A DNA stretch of 64,000 nt from CAWBRT01 sp963791145 (GTDB taxonomy: Bacteria > Acidobacteriota > Terriglobia > Terriglobales > Acidobacteriaceae): positions 310,001-374,000 of the forward strand of contig CAWBRT010000003.1 in NCBI GenBank assembly GCA_963791145.1. The letters are read 5' to 3'. Shown here piece after piece: positions 17,979 through 27,355 of this stretch. Positions within the stretch are counted from its first letter, which is position 1. Every line of letters begins with the position of its first letter. The translations under genes were made by a program, and so were the position numbers. The notes beneath the pieces are model-generated. The model was not told the origin of the DNA. It worked only from the letters and a program-made list of their open reading frames with translations, and did not search any database.

Positions 17979-19625
17979 GTGCAATGGTTTCATAACTACT
18001 CGGCGGTAGGCAACAGCCTGGGTCTGACCGCGCTGATAGTAGCTATTCCTATTCTTTTTCTGTTCTGGGCATTGGCTTTCAAACGAATGAAGGGGCACTG
18101 GGCCGGCGTGCTGACCCTGCTGGTAACCCTGGTCATTGTCATTCTTGCCTACGGCATGCCGGTAAAGCTGGCGGTATCAGCGGCGCTGCTAGGTATGGCC
18201 ACCGGCCTGTGGCCAATTGGATGGATCATCCTTACGGCCGTCTTCTTCTATAACCTCACGGTAGAAGCGGGACAGTTCGAGGTGCTCAAGAGCTCCATCT
18301 CGACCCTTTCCACCGACCGCCGGCTGCAGGCATTGCTCATCGCCTTCAGTTTCTCAGCCTTCATGGAAGGTGTCTCCGGGCAGGGTGCGCCGGTGGCCGT
18401 GGCCGCTGCCATGCTGATCGGCTTGGGATTCAACCCCATGTCAGCTGCCGTTCTCTGCCTCATCGCCAACACACCTCCGGTTCCCTTCGGCCCGGTTGGC
18501 GTACCGACTAACATGATGATCACGGTCACGGGAATGAAAGGAAATCCGATTGTTCAGGCCATCGGCTTGAACATGTCCCTGCTGGCACTGATCATCCCGT
18601 TCTTCATGCTGATCGTGATGTGCGGCTGGAAGAAAACCGGAGAGGTATGGCTTCCCGGGTTAGTTGCCGGCGTAAGCTACGCCATTACCTGCTACTTCGT
18701 TACCCGCAACATGGGGGCGGAGCTGCCGGCTGTTCTGTCTTCGTTCGTCTCCATAGTCTGCCTGATCGTGCTGTATAAGTTCTGGAAGCCGGCCGCAATC
18801 TGGCGATTCCCGAACGACATTTCCGAGGCCAAAGAGACAGCGTCCAAGTTCACCACCGGCCAGATCTTCAAGGCCTGGTTGCCATGGGTGCTGCTGATGA
18901 CCATCATGGGCATCTGGGGCATTACGGCGTTCAAGGGGTGGGTCAACGCCAAGGGTTGGTTCGTGATGATCTCGCAGTGGCCGGGGCTGCACAACGTCGC
19001 CCAAAGGGTTGCGCCGGTGGTGGCCAAACCATCACCCCTGGGCGCCAGTTACAAGTGGGAATACTTCCTGGCCCCGGGAACCGCCATGCTGATCTCCTCG
19101 TTCGTGGCGATGATCATTCTCCAGATCAGCCCGGCGCGCGGAGCGAAGGTCTTCGCCAAGACCTTCAAGCAGTTGGCCTATGCCTTAATCACTCTGTCTT
19201 CGGTGATCGGTATCGGCTTCCTGGCCAATTACTCCGGCATGTCGTACACGCTGGGGCTGGCCTTTGCCTACTACACGGGCAAGGCGTTCCCGATCTTCTC
19301 GCCGGTCATCGGCTGGCTGGGCGTCTTCCTGACCGGGTCGGTTACTTCTTCGGCCGCTTTGTTCGGCAAGCTGCAGCAGGTTACGGCCGGGGCGCTGGGA
19401 CTCAACCCGGTTTTGACCACCTCGGCTAACCTGGCAGGCGGCGTGATGGGCAAGCTGATCTCTCCGCAGTCGATTGCCGTGGCTTGCGCCGCCACCGGCC
19501 TGGTCGGCCGCGAGACGGACATCTTCCGCAGGACCGCTAAGTATTCGGTGATCCTGCTGGCGATGATCGCCGTGTGGATCTTGCTGCAGGCGTATGTCGT
19601 GCCCGGCATCGTGCCGACGGAATAG
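17979..19625 (+). CDS. lctP: L-lactate permease
   Basis: 548 aa from GTG 17979 with GGAGG 8 nt upstream. At least ten hydrophobic segments span the protein. Hallmarks include SFSAFMEGVSGQGAPVAVAA, LIANTPPVPFGPVGVP and the C-terminal LAGGVMGKLISPQSIAVACA. Its close relationship to LctP/LldP/GlcA supports proton-linked uptake of L-lactate, D-lactate or glycolate. It is the second permease in the window and has an operator-like palindrome in its leader that matches the first. No lldD/lutABC dehydrogenase is present nearby. A strong terminator follows. Confidence 0.95.
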   Translation: MQWFHNYSAVGNSLGLTALIVAIPILFLFWALAFKRMKGHWAGVLTLLVTLVIVILAYGMPVKLAVSAALLGMATGLWPIGWIILTAVFFYNLTVEAGQFEVLKSSISTLSTDRRLQALLIAFSFSAFMEGVSGQGAPVAVAAAMLIGLGFNPMSAAVLCLIANTPPVPFGPVGVPTNMMITVTGMKGNPIVQAIGLNMSLLALIIPFFMLIVMCGWKKTGEVWLPGLVAGVSYAITCYFVTRNMGAELPAVLSSFVSIVCLIVLYKFWKPAAIWRFPNDISEAKETASKFTTGQIFKAWLPWVLLMTIMGIWGITAFKGWVNAKGWFVMISQWPGLHNVAQRVAPVVAKPSPLGASYKWEYFLAPGTAMLISSFVAMIILQISPARGAKVFAKTFKQLAYALITLSSVIGIGFLANYSGMSYTLGLAFAYYTGKAFPIFSPVIGWLGVFLTGSVTSSAALFGKLQQVTAGALGLNPVLTTSANLAGGVMGKLISPQSIAVACAATGLVGRETDIFRRTAKYSVILLAMIAVWILLQAYVVPGIVPTE

Positions 19626-19672
19626 CTTCGGTCGGTCCTTCAGGCTGACCAGCAAGACTTGCAACACCGCAG

Positions 19673-19701
19673 CCGGCGTGAGAAATCACGCCGGTTTTTT
19701 T
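19673..19701 (+). terminator. Rho-independent terminator after lactate permease
   Basis: CCGGCGTGA (19673-19681), loop GAAA, TCACGCCGG (19686-19694) followed by a run of T to 19701. A textbook hairpin with a T tract. Confidence 0.92.
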
Positions 19702-19708
19702 CAAGCGA

Positions 19709-19790
19709 GTTTCAAGGGTTTCAAAGTTTCAAGGTTTCGCCAAGCTTCCAGAGCAACCAGCGAAACCTTGAAACTCTGAAGTTCAGAATC
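19709..19790. repeat. Inverted intergenic repeat, TTTCAAGGTTTC family
   Basis: Left arm TTTCAAGGGTTTCAAAG through about 19738; right arm GAAACCTTGAAACTCTGAAG to 19790. Same word family as at 39778-39856 and 46649-46720. Confidence 0.7.
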
Positions 19791-19840
19791 ACGCCCGCAC
19801 AATCGTCGCCCTGCCTGCTCAAGTACAATCAGAACACCTA

Positions 19841-20555
19841 ATGATTTACGCCCTCGCATCGTTTGCCGCACTGGCTGCCGCCAGCACCTTCGCCGGGCTG
19901 CACAGCATGCTGCCGCGCTCGCAACTGTACGGCGCCAACTTCATCGGCGAGGCAGCGGGCTCGCGACGGCTTGCACTGACGTACGATGAGGGCCCAAACG
20001 ACGCTTGCACGCCGGACTTGCTGGAGGTACTAGCCAAATACCAGGTGAAGGCCACGTTCTTTCTGCTGGGCCGCTATGTCGAGGCGCTTCCGAAGCTCGC
20101 CCGCGCGGTGGCTGAGGCGGGACATGCGGTTGGCAACCACAGCTACTCGCACCGGAACTTGATTTTTCTTTCACGGGAAGAGACCCGGCAGGAATTGAGG
20201 CAAACCTCACAAGTAATAGAGGACGCTACCGGTGTCAGGCCGGCACTGTTCCGCCCGCCATTCGGCGGCCGCCGTCCGGGGCACCTTTGCCATCGCGCGC
20301 GAATGCGGCATGACGCCCATCATGTGGCGCGTCAGCGGCCACGACTGGGATGCCGACTCGCCCGAGAGTATCGTGCAGCGCATTGTTTCAGGGATGAAAG
20401 GCGGAGACGTCATCCTGCTGCACGATGGCGGGCACAGGGCGTTGGGAGCCGACCGCTCGCGCACAGTCGCCGCCACAGAAGAGCTCGTTCGGCGCTGCCA
20501 GGGCGAAGGCTACCAGTTCGTGACTGTACCGGAGATGATGAAAGGCAGTTCTTAG
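19841..20555 (+). CDS. Polysaccharide deacetylase (NodB homology domain), frameshifted
   Basis: The first frame (from 19841) has a membrane-anchor-like start, then LALTYDEGPNDACTPDLLEV (motif 1, normally TFDDGP) and GNHSYSHRNL (HxxxH metal motif 2), up to RPPFGGRRPG. The second frame continues GTFAIARECGMTPIMWRVSG, GGDVILLHDGG and ends at 20555. The join is at the GGGG run 20278-20281: removing one G restores one protein. NodB-fold enzymes remove acetyl groups from peptidoglycan or chitin-like polymers. The shift at a homopolymer favours a sequencing error over a true pseudogene. Confidence 0.85.
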
Positions 20556-20719
20556 TTATTCGTTGTTCGTTCTTAGTTGTTCGTGGTGCGTTCATCCTTT
20601 CTTTCCGGACGAAGATGGTTCCACATCTCGCCACAAGACACTGAGTTCCGCAGAATGTTCCTATCTGATCAAACGAAGAACTAACAACGAAGAACGAAGA
20701 ACTGAACTAAGAACTAAGT
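20549..20719. repeat. Inverted intergenic repeat, GTTCTTAGTT/TTCGTTGTTCG word family
   Basis: Left arm about 20549-20582 (CTTAGTTATTCGTTGTTCG); right arm about 20671-20719 (AACGAAGAACTAACAACG, AACTAAGAACTAAG). It lies between convergent deacetylase and HD genes and abuts the HD stop codon. Nothing else is seen in this gap. Confidence 0.7.
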
Positions 20720-21304
20720 GACAATCCATCCCCGTTGGCAGGCGTCTTCGATGATGCCGGTGACCACCGGCCAGAGTTCGGGCATGGCGGTGCGGATTGG
20801 TTCCATGCGGCGATAAACCTGATCACGATGGACCGAGTGAATTCGCCATGTGCCGCCTTCGGTGCGCGTGTTATGCAAGAGCGGTTGCAGGCGGTCGAGC
20901 GCGTTGGCGTATTTTGATTCGGTAGTCGTGTTCGCCTCGAACTCCTCCCACAAGCCGCGTAACTCCCGCCCCTGCTCCTCGGGAAGCATTCCGAAGATAC
21001 GCTCGGCACACTTCAGTTCGCGCGCGGCTCGGCCGGCATTGGCGGCGGCGTCATAGGCGAAGGTGTCGCCGGCGTCGATTTCCACCAGGTCATGCACCAG
21101 CAGCATCTTCATCACCCGGCAAACGTCGACCGGCGCGGCGGCATACTCGGCGAGCAGCGAGGCCATGATCGCCAAGTGCCAGGAGTGCTCGGCGGAGTTC
21201 TCGCGGCGCGAGGAATCGGTGAGCAGCGTCGATCGCAGCACGGTCTTGAGCTTGTCAATCTCCAGCACGAAAGAGAGCTGCCGGGAGAGGCGCGAAGTGG
21301 TCAT
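20714..21304 (-). CDS. HD-domain hydrolase, YfbR/HDDC2-like
   Basis: 196 aa. HD motif residues: AEHSWHLAIMASLLAEYA (first His), LLVHDLVEIDAGD (central HD pair) and NALDRLQPLLHN (last Asp). The pattern matches YfbR/HDDC2 5'-deoxynucleotidases, which dephosphorylate dNMPs. The upstream secreted-protein gene at 21301-21921 shares a 4-nt ATGA overlap with it, so the two are translationally coupled. A word-repeat element follows the stop codon. Confidence 0.87.
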   Translation of the reverse strand: MTTSRLSRQLSFVLEIDKLKTVLRSTLLTDSSRRENSAEHSWHLAIMASLLAEYAAAPVDVCRVMKMLLVHDLVEIDAGDTFAYDAAANAGRAARELKCAERIFGMLPEEQGRELRGLWEEFEANTTTESKYANALDRLQPLLHNTRTEGGTWRIHSVHRDQVYRRMEPIRTAMPELWPVVTGIIEDACQRGWIVT

Positions 21305-21921
21305 TGGTGAGGACAGTGGCGGCCTTCCTCTTGATACTCGGCGATTCGCCGGATGTTGCGGTTCACGTCCACGATATAACAGACGGTGAATGCCGACCAG
21401 GCTCCGCCGTTGGGATCGTGTCCGGTGAGAGTGGCCAGCAGCTCGGTGGTCGAAAGCCAGTGCAGGGCCCGGATGTATGCGTAATCCGACTTGACAAGCT
21501 TCATGTCATCCGGGTAGCGGTCGAGAATTTTCTTGCCGACGTTCAAGACCCTGCGGCTGTCCGGAAAGATGATGTAGGCCTGAGACTCGTTGTATTCCTT
21601 GTTGTCAGTGATGAACAGGGCGTGGGAATCGGGAGCCCAGCTCACTTCCACGGTCCGTCCATAACGGAAGATCAGCCCGCTTTCTCCGGAACGAAGGTCG
21701 CGCAACCGCAGGAAGCGCGCCGCGGTTGCACCGCCCCTGGTGTCTCCGGGATCCTGGTTTACGACGGCGAAACGGCCATCGGGGGAAAGCAATTGATCTC
21801 TGGGGCCGGGAAACTTCGTTACGGGTGGTACGGGAGCGCTCTTCACCACGGGAGCATGCGACTGCCCCCATAGCGCGGAAGCGATGACCAGCAGCACCAG
21901 GCACCGCAAGGCAGGCTTCAT
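21301..21921 (-). CDS. Secreted hypothetical protein with beta-propeller-like segment
   Basis: 206 aa with a signal peptide (MKPALRCLVLLVIASALWGQ). The mature part has PDGRFAVVNQDPGD, LRLRDLRSGESGLIF and VSWAPDSHALFITD, which resemble short WD40/TolB-type blades. No enzyme motif recognised. It overlaps the downstream HD gene by 4 nt and lies 4 nt short of, or overlapping, the 3' end of mutS2 (21918), so the three may be one transcript mutS2-secreted protein-HD. Function unknown. Confidence 0.65.
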   Translation of the reverse strand: MKPALRCLVLLVIASALWGQSHAPVVKSAPVPPVTKFPGPRDQLLSPDGRFAVVNQDPGDTRGGATAARFLRLRDLRSGESGLIFRYGRTVEVSWAPDSHALFITDNKEYNESQAYIIFPDSRRVLNVGKKILDRYPDDMKLVKSDYAYIRALHWLSTTELLATLTGHDPNGGAWSAFTVCYIVDVNRNIRRIAEYQEEGRHCPHQ

Positions 21922-24438
21922 ACTTTCAGCTCCACCACCGTTGCTCCCGCGCCGCCCTCATGCTGCGGCGGCTCGCTGACCGACGCCACCTGAGGATGGC
22001 TCTGCAGGTATTGCCGCAGGGCGCGGCGCAGCACGCCCATGCCCGAACCGTGCACCACGCGCACGCGCGAGAGCCCGGCGAGGAAGGCGCGGTCGAGAAA
22101 CTTTTCCAGCTCGCGGGTGGCGTCGTCGACATTATGTCCGATTACGTTGATCTCCGTGGGTGCGGCCACTTCCTCGTCGCGCAGGCGGACGCTGATGCCC
22201 TTCTGCCGCGCGGCCGCGACCGGGCTGGCAGAGGAGCGGGCCAGCACCTCGGCTACATCGTCCAGCGCGACGCGCATCTTCATGGGACCGACCTGCACCT
22301 CGATGGCATCGTCGGCGAACTTGCGCGTGACCTTGCCGGTGCGGCCCAGCGACTTGAGCCGCACGGTATCACCTTCGCTGACGTACTGCACGCGATGCGG
22401 CTCGGCGTTGGGATCACCGCGATCCGCGCCGGTCGAGTGCGCCACCACCGCCTGGTTGAACTGCTCGCGGAACTCGCGGCGAGCCTTGGCGATGCGCCGC
22501 TCGGCCTCGCGGCTGAGCTTCATGGACTCTGCCCGGTCCTGCACGGCGCTCACCGCCTCGCGCGCGTGGTATTCGAAGTCGCGCAGCAGGCTATCCAACT
22601 TGCGCTCCAGCTCGCGAATCTTCTCGCGCTGCTCCTTCAGGCCTTCGCTCTCCAGGCGGCGGCGCTCGGCCGCCATCTCCTGCTCCCGTCCAGCCACGGC
22701 TACGCGCTCGGCGTCGAGCTGGCGCAGTTCGTGGTGCAGGCGATCCAGGAAGCGCGACACATCCTGAGTCTGGCTGCTGATACGCTCGCGGGCCTCGGCG
22801 ATAATTTGCGGATTGAGCCCCAGCCGCTGCGCGATGTTGAGCCCCGCCGAAGCTCCAGGCACGCCCACGCGCAACTCATAGGTTGGCGCCAGCGTCTGCT
22901 CGTCAAATCCCACGGCGCCGTTGAGCACGCCTTCGGTGTTCTCGGCATAGACCTTGAGCGAGGTGTGATGCGTGGAGACGATGCATACCGGTTCGCGCCG
23001 GCGGAAGAAATCGGCGATGGCCACGGCCAATGCGGCGCCCTCTTCGGGATCGGTGGCCGAGCCGAGCTCGTCGAGCAGGACCAGCGATTCCGGCGTCGCC
23101 GCGTGCGAGATGAAATCGATGTTGGTAACGTGCGCGGAAAACGTAGACAGGTTCTGCTCGATCGACTGGTAATCGCCGATGTCGGCCAGAACAGCGTCAA
23201 AAACAGGAAACTCGGCGCGCTCGGCCGGCACCGGAATTCCGGATTGCGCCATAAGCGCCAAGAGGCCGATAGTCTTGAGCGCCACCGTTTTGCCGCCCGT
23301 GTTGGGACCGCTGATCACCAGTTGCCGGTGGCCGCGATCCAGTTCCAGCGAGATGGGCACGATCTGGCGCGGCTTTTCATCCGGCGAAGCCGGCTTGGCC
23401 GCTTGCCGGGCGCGCAGGGTGCGCTCAAGCAGCGGATGCCGCGCCCGCCGCAGGATGAAGACGTCGTTGCCGGAAACCGGGGCTGCCTCATTCCCACCCG
23501 AACCCGCAACAGACTCCGCTGAACTATCCAGAAAGCGCACCGGCTCACACTCGTAGTCCTCGGCGAAGCGAGCCTTGGCGAACTGCAGTTCGAGCTCGGC
23601 GATGGCCTCGACTCCGGCCGCGATGGAGTAGCTCTCCTCGCCGATGCGGGCGGTCATCTCGCGCAGGATGCGCTGGATCTCCGTCTGCTCCTCTTCCAGC
23701 AACCGCACCAGCTCGTTGTTCTGCTCGATGGTCTCCAGCGGCTCGACGAAAACGGTTTGTCCGCTGGAGCTGGCGCCATGCACCACCCCTTGCACCCTGC
23801 GCTTGTGCTCGGATTTGACGGGGATAACGAAACGCTCGCCGCGGATGGTGATCAGCTCCTCCTGCAGCAGGCCGCCTTCGCCCAGCCGCCGCAGGTATCC
23901 TCGCAGCGATTCCTGAATGAGGCGGCGCTGGCGTTCGATTTCGCGGCGAATGCCGCCCAGGGCGGGCGAGGCGCGGTCGTCAAGCGTGCCGTCGGGCAGC
24001 AGCTTGCCGCGGAAGAAGCGCAGCAACGGCGTGAAGTCGGCTATGGCCGACGAGAGCTCTTCTATGCCCGGCCACATTCCTTTGAGCGCCGCCGGGGGAT
24101 GGAGAACGATTTCGCGCCACTCGGCCACGCGATCCACCAGGGTGAGCAGGTCGCGCAGTTCGGTGACCTCCAGCATGGCGCCTTGGATGCGGGACTTCTC
24201 CAGCAGCTTGCGGGGATCGGTGAGCCCACTGAAGTCAAAGCGGCCGCCGCCGCGCAGATAGAGACGGACCTCCGAGGTGAGCTGCTGCTGGCGCTCGATC
24301 CAGCCGCGGTCGGCGGTAGGCGGCAAGCTCCTGCACGCGTGCCTGCCCGAGCTCCGACTGGCAATAGCCGCGCAGAAGCTCACGCAGGCGGTCAAACTCC
24401 AGAACTTGGGCACTGCTGTGGAGCAACGGTGTAGGCAT
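21918..24438 (-). CDS. mutS2: Endonuclease MutS2, N-terminus in another frame
   Basis: Start MPTPLLHSSAQVLEFDRLRE at 24438 in one frame, continuing from about 24310 in a second frame (DRGWIERQQQLTSEVRLYL). A single-base shift near 24300-24315 joins them. The long frame carries the MutS core, Walker A GPNTGGKT, Walker B region LVLLDELGSATDPEEGAALA, the coiled coil AERVAVAGREQEMAAERRR, and a C-terminal Smr domain (VIGHNVDDATRELEKFLDRA, HGSGMGVLRRAL). MutS2 suppresses homologous recombination and rescues collided ribosomes. It shares an ATGA overlap with the secreted-protein gene downstream. Confidence 0.92.
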
Positions 24439-24571
24439 CGACACACCTATCCTACCCTCTCTGTTCCGGATTGCAGATGGAAGATTTAGATGGCTTTGCC
24501 TGGCCGGGAAACTGTGGCCTGGAAGTGCCGTCACGAGCAGCAAAGCTGGCCCAGTGATAGACTTTTTCCGT

Positions 24572-25613
24572 ATGGCATTTCCAGCAAACCGCTTACGTCG
24601 CCTGCGCAGTTCAGAGACTCTGCGCTCGATGGTGCGCGAGACGCGCCTTTCTCCTCAAGGCTTTATCTATCCGCTGTTTATCTGCCCGGGCGAAGGCGTG
24701 CGCCACGAGATCGGCTCGATGCCGGGTGTTTGCAACCTTTCCGTCGACGAGGCGGTGAAGGAGTGCGCCGAGGTCAAGAGCCTGGGGATCCCGGCGATCA
24801 TGCTCTTCGGCCTGCCGGAGACCAAGGATGAAGCCGCCACCGGCGCCTGGTCCAACGACGGCATCGTGCAGCGGGCAGCCCGCGCCATCAAGCGCGAGGT
24901 GCGCGATCTGCTCATCTACGGCGACGTCTGCCTCTGCGAGTACATGTCGCACGGCCATTGCGGCATCGTGAAAAAGTCGGAAGTCGCATCCGGCTTCCGT
25001 TTCCTCCGGCAGCGGGTTGGCTGCGGCTAAGGCGGCGGAGCCGGAGTACGAGATCGTCAATGACGCCACCCTCGAGGTGCTGGCCAAGACCGCGGTCTCG
25101 CAAGCGCGAGCCGGGGTCGACATCATCGCTCCCTCCGACATGATGGATGGCCGGGTGGCAGCGATCCGCGCGGCGTTGGACGCCAGCGGTTTCTCGAATA
25201 CTCCAATTCTGTCGTACGCCGCCAAATTCGCTTCTGGATTTTACGGCCCATTCCGCGAGGCTGCCGATTCGGCGCCGCAGTTCGGCGACCGGCGCTCCTA
25301 CCAGATGGACCCGGCCAATGCGCGTGAGGCCATGCGCGAGATCGAGCTCGACCTCGCCGAAGGCGCCGACATGATCATGGTGAAACCGGCGCTGGCCTAC
25401 CTGGATATGATCGCCGAAGCGCGCCGCCGCTTCGACGTGCCGATCGCCGCTTACCAGGTCAGCGGCGAATACGCCATGATCAAGGCCGCGGCGCGGAATG
25501 GCTGGATCGAGCACGACCGCATCATGCTGGAGACCCTCACGGCCATCCAGCGCGCCGGGGCCTCCATCATCCTGACGTACTTCGCCAAGGATGTGGCCCG
25601 CATGCTGGGGTGA
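24572..25613 (+). CDS. hemB: Delta-aminolevulinic acid dehydratase (porphobilinogen synthase), frameshifted
   Basis: Frame 1 (from 24572, MAFPANRLRRLRSSETLRSM) carries GFIYPLFICPGEGVRHEIGS, IPAIMLFGLPETKDE and the metal-site region LIYGDVCLCEYMSHGHCGIV. Frame 2 continues EYEIVNDATLEVLAKTAVSQ, IIAPSDMMDGRVAAIRAAL, the Schiff-base lysines (AAKFASGFYGPFRE and DMIMVKPALAYLD) and EYAMIKAAARNGWIE to 25613. The frames meet at an A run (24971-24975). HemB condenses two 5-aminolevulinate molecules in haem synthesis. About 25 residues at the join (SHPASVSSGSGLA region) exceed the normal enzyme. It ends in a TGATG overlap with lipB. Confidence 0.9.
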
Positions 25614-26420
25614 TGATCGCCGCCCTCAATCTCGGGCTCACCGGTTACGGTACCGCCCTCCGCCTGCAGGAGAGCCTGGTGGAATTGCGCAAGCAAGGGC
25701 GCATTCCCGACGTGCTGTTGCTGCTCGAGCATCCGCCGGTCATCACCCTGGGACGAAATGCCAAGGAGGCGAACGTAGTCGCTCCGCGTGAATTCCTGGC
25801 GGCCAAAGGCGTCGAAGTCTTCGAGATCAACCGCGGCGGCGATGTCACCTTCCACGGTCCGGGACAACTGGTGGGCTATCCCATCTTCGACCTGCGCGGT
25901 TTCAGCCCCAGGCTGGGCGCGGTCGATTATGTGCGCAAGCTCGAAGAGGTTCTGATCCGCACCTGCGCGCACTACGGCATTCCAACTCAGCGGATCAAAG
26001 GAATGACCGGGGTCTGGACCGACGCCAGCCGCTGCCGCGGCTGCGAACGGCAAAGAGAGAGCGCAAGATCGCTGCCATCGGCGTGCACATCTCGCGCGGC
26101 GTCACCTCGCACGGCTTTGCCCTGAATGTGACCACCGATCTCGAACAGTTCAAGCTGATTGTTCCCTGCGGGCTCAGCGAAGCCAGTGACCTCGATCGCG
26201 CTGGAGACGGGGAGCACCTCTATCCATTGACGAGGTGACACAGGTTGTAGTGCACCAGTTGGGGTCGGTCTTCAATTCGGAGATCTTCTGGCTGGAATCA
26301 CTCGACGACCTCCTGGGCGAAGAAGGTGAGAAAGTGGAGCCGGTCTGGCCTCAGGATACGCCCGCCAAAGTCCCGGAAAACCTGCGCCGGCTGCGCGGAG
26401 AGGACACGCACTTGGCGTAA
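25613..26420 (+). pseudogene. lipB: Octanoyltransferase (lipoate-protein ligase B), several frameshifts
   Basis: ATG 25613 overlaps the hemB stop (TGATG). The first frame has ALNLGLTGYGTALRLQESLV, VITLGRNAKEANV and RGGDVTFHGPGQLVGYP. Later frames give KIAAIGVHISRGVTSHGFAL (catalytic Lys), LIVPCGL (catalytic Cys) and EVTQVVVHQLGSVFNSEIFW through 26420. At least two, probably three, shifts lie between about 26020 and 26240. All catalytic residues survive, so this may be indel-rich sequence rather than a dead gene. LipB moves octanoyl groups from ACP to E2 lipoyl domains, which fits the double-lipoyl E2 at 27356. Confidence 0.85.
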
Positions 26421-26572
26421 GGCTAGCGCCCGAACACCCCAGAGTATGTGCTGGGCCCCTCGCCGTGCAGGGGCGGCGATTTCTGTTTACAATCGAGAGT
26501 TCATGGTGTCTGCATCGTCGGGGAATGCAGGGGCCGGTTTTGCGAAATTAAGCGGTTGGGGTGAGGATTGCG

Positions 26573-27157
26573 ATGCGTGGATTCATCACGGGTGTGCTGC
26601 TGACCATCGTGGTCATTTTGGGCGGAATCTATCTTCTTCTATCCCAAGGCAAGTTTCCGGTCGGGGCGGATAACCCACCCGGCCTGGTGGAGCGCTACCT
26701 GGCCAACATGGCTGTGGATCAACACGTCGAGCGCAACGCCCCCAAGCAGTCAAACCCGATGCAACCGACAGTGGAGAACCTGATTGCCGGCGCTCGCGCT
26801 TACGAACAGAATTGCTCGTTCTGCCATGGCGGGGCGGCGCAGCGCGTCAGCCCGATGCGCACTAAGTTCAACCCGCCGGTGCCGCAGATCATCAATCACA
26901 TTCCGGGGGATCCGGACGCACAACTGTTCTGGGTAATCAAGCACGGCATCAGAATGACCGGCATGCCAACCTGGGATGGGATTCTGAACGACGCCCAGAT
27001 ATGGCAGATCGTGGCGTTCATCAAGAACTCGGGCAAGCTTCCTTCCGCGGTACAGGAGGCTTGGCGACAAGCCGCGACTCCTCCCCCGAGTGCGCCATCC
27101 AATCAGGTACCGGCTCCGGCCGGGGCCACTGCTCCGAGCGCGTCGCCCCGGCAGTGA
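26573..27157 (+). CDS. Membrane-anchored cytochrome c
   Basis: 194 aa from ATG 26573 (GTG 26561 possible). One N-terminal membrane segment (FITGVLLTIVVILGGIYLLL), then a single class I cytochrome c domain: haem-binding CSFCH near residue 75 and a distal Met in GIRMTGMPTWDGILNDAQIW. A Pro/Ala-rich tail follows. It acts as an electron carrier at the periplasmic face; the partner is unknown. Promoter not obvious. Neighbours (lipB, E2) belong to lipoate metabolism, so this may be an independent unit. Confidence 0.88.
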   Translation: MRGFITGVLLTIVVILGGIYLLLSQGKFPVGADNPPGLVERYLANMAVDQHVERNAPKQSNPMQPTVENLIAGARAYEQNCSFCHGGAAQRVSPMRTKFNPPVPQIINHIPGDPDAQLFWVIKHGIRMTGMPTWDGILNDAQIWQIVAFIKNSGKLPSAVQEAWRQAATPPPSAPSNQVPAPAGATAPSASPRQ

Positions 27158-27244
27158 GCTGAGGCCCGGGCTGGGGATGAACCGTGGTGGATGAGAGTCC
27201 GCATCACATCTGATGGCCTCTCGGTAGAGGCAGCAACGGCCTTT

Positions 27245-27310
27245 ACCGGGAACCCCGATTGCACCCCGCAAGCGCAAAAACCGCGTTTGCCGGGGATCCC
27301 GATTCCACCC
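27245..27310. repeat. Diverged GGCAAACGC-type hairpins before the E2 gene
   Basis: GCGTTTGCCGGGGATCCCG (27283-27301) pairs imperfectly with CCCCGCAAGCGC (27265-27276). The same motif as at 2526-2556 occurs here in inverse orientation, in the 198-bp gap between cytochrome c and E2. Confidence 0.45.
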
Positions 27311-27355
27311 AGCAAAGTCACTAACGAGCTTTGCCGGGATCGAGGAAGGTAAACC

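Noticed and set aside
21960..23522. 520-aa plus-strand reading opposite mutS2
   Set aside because: Antisense of a clear MutS2 coding frame, with no recognisable domain.
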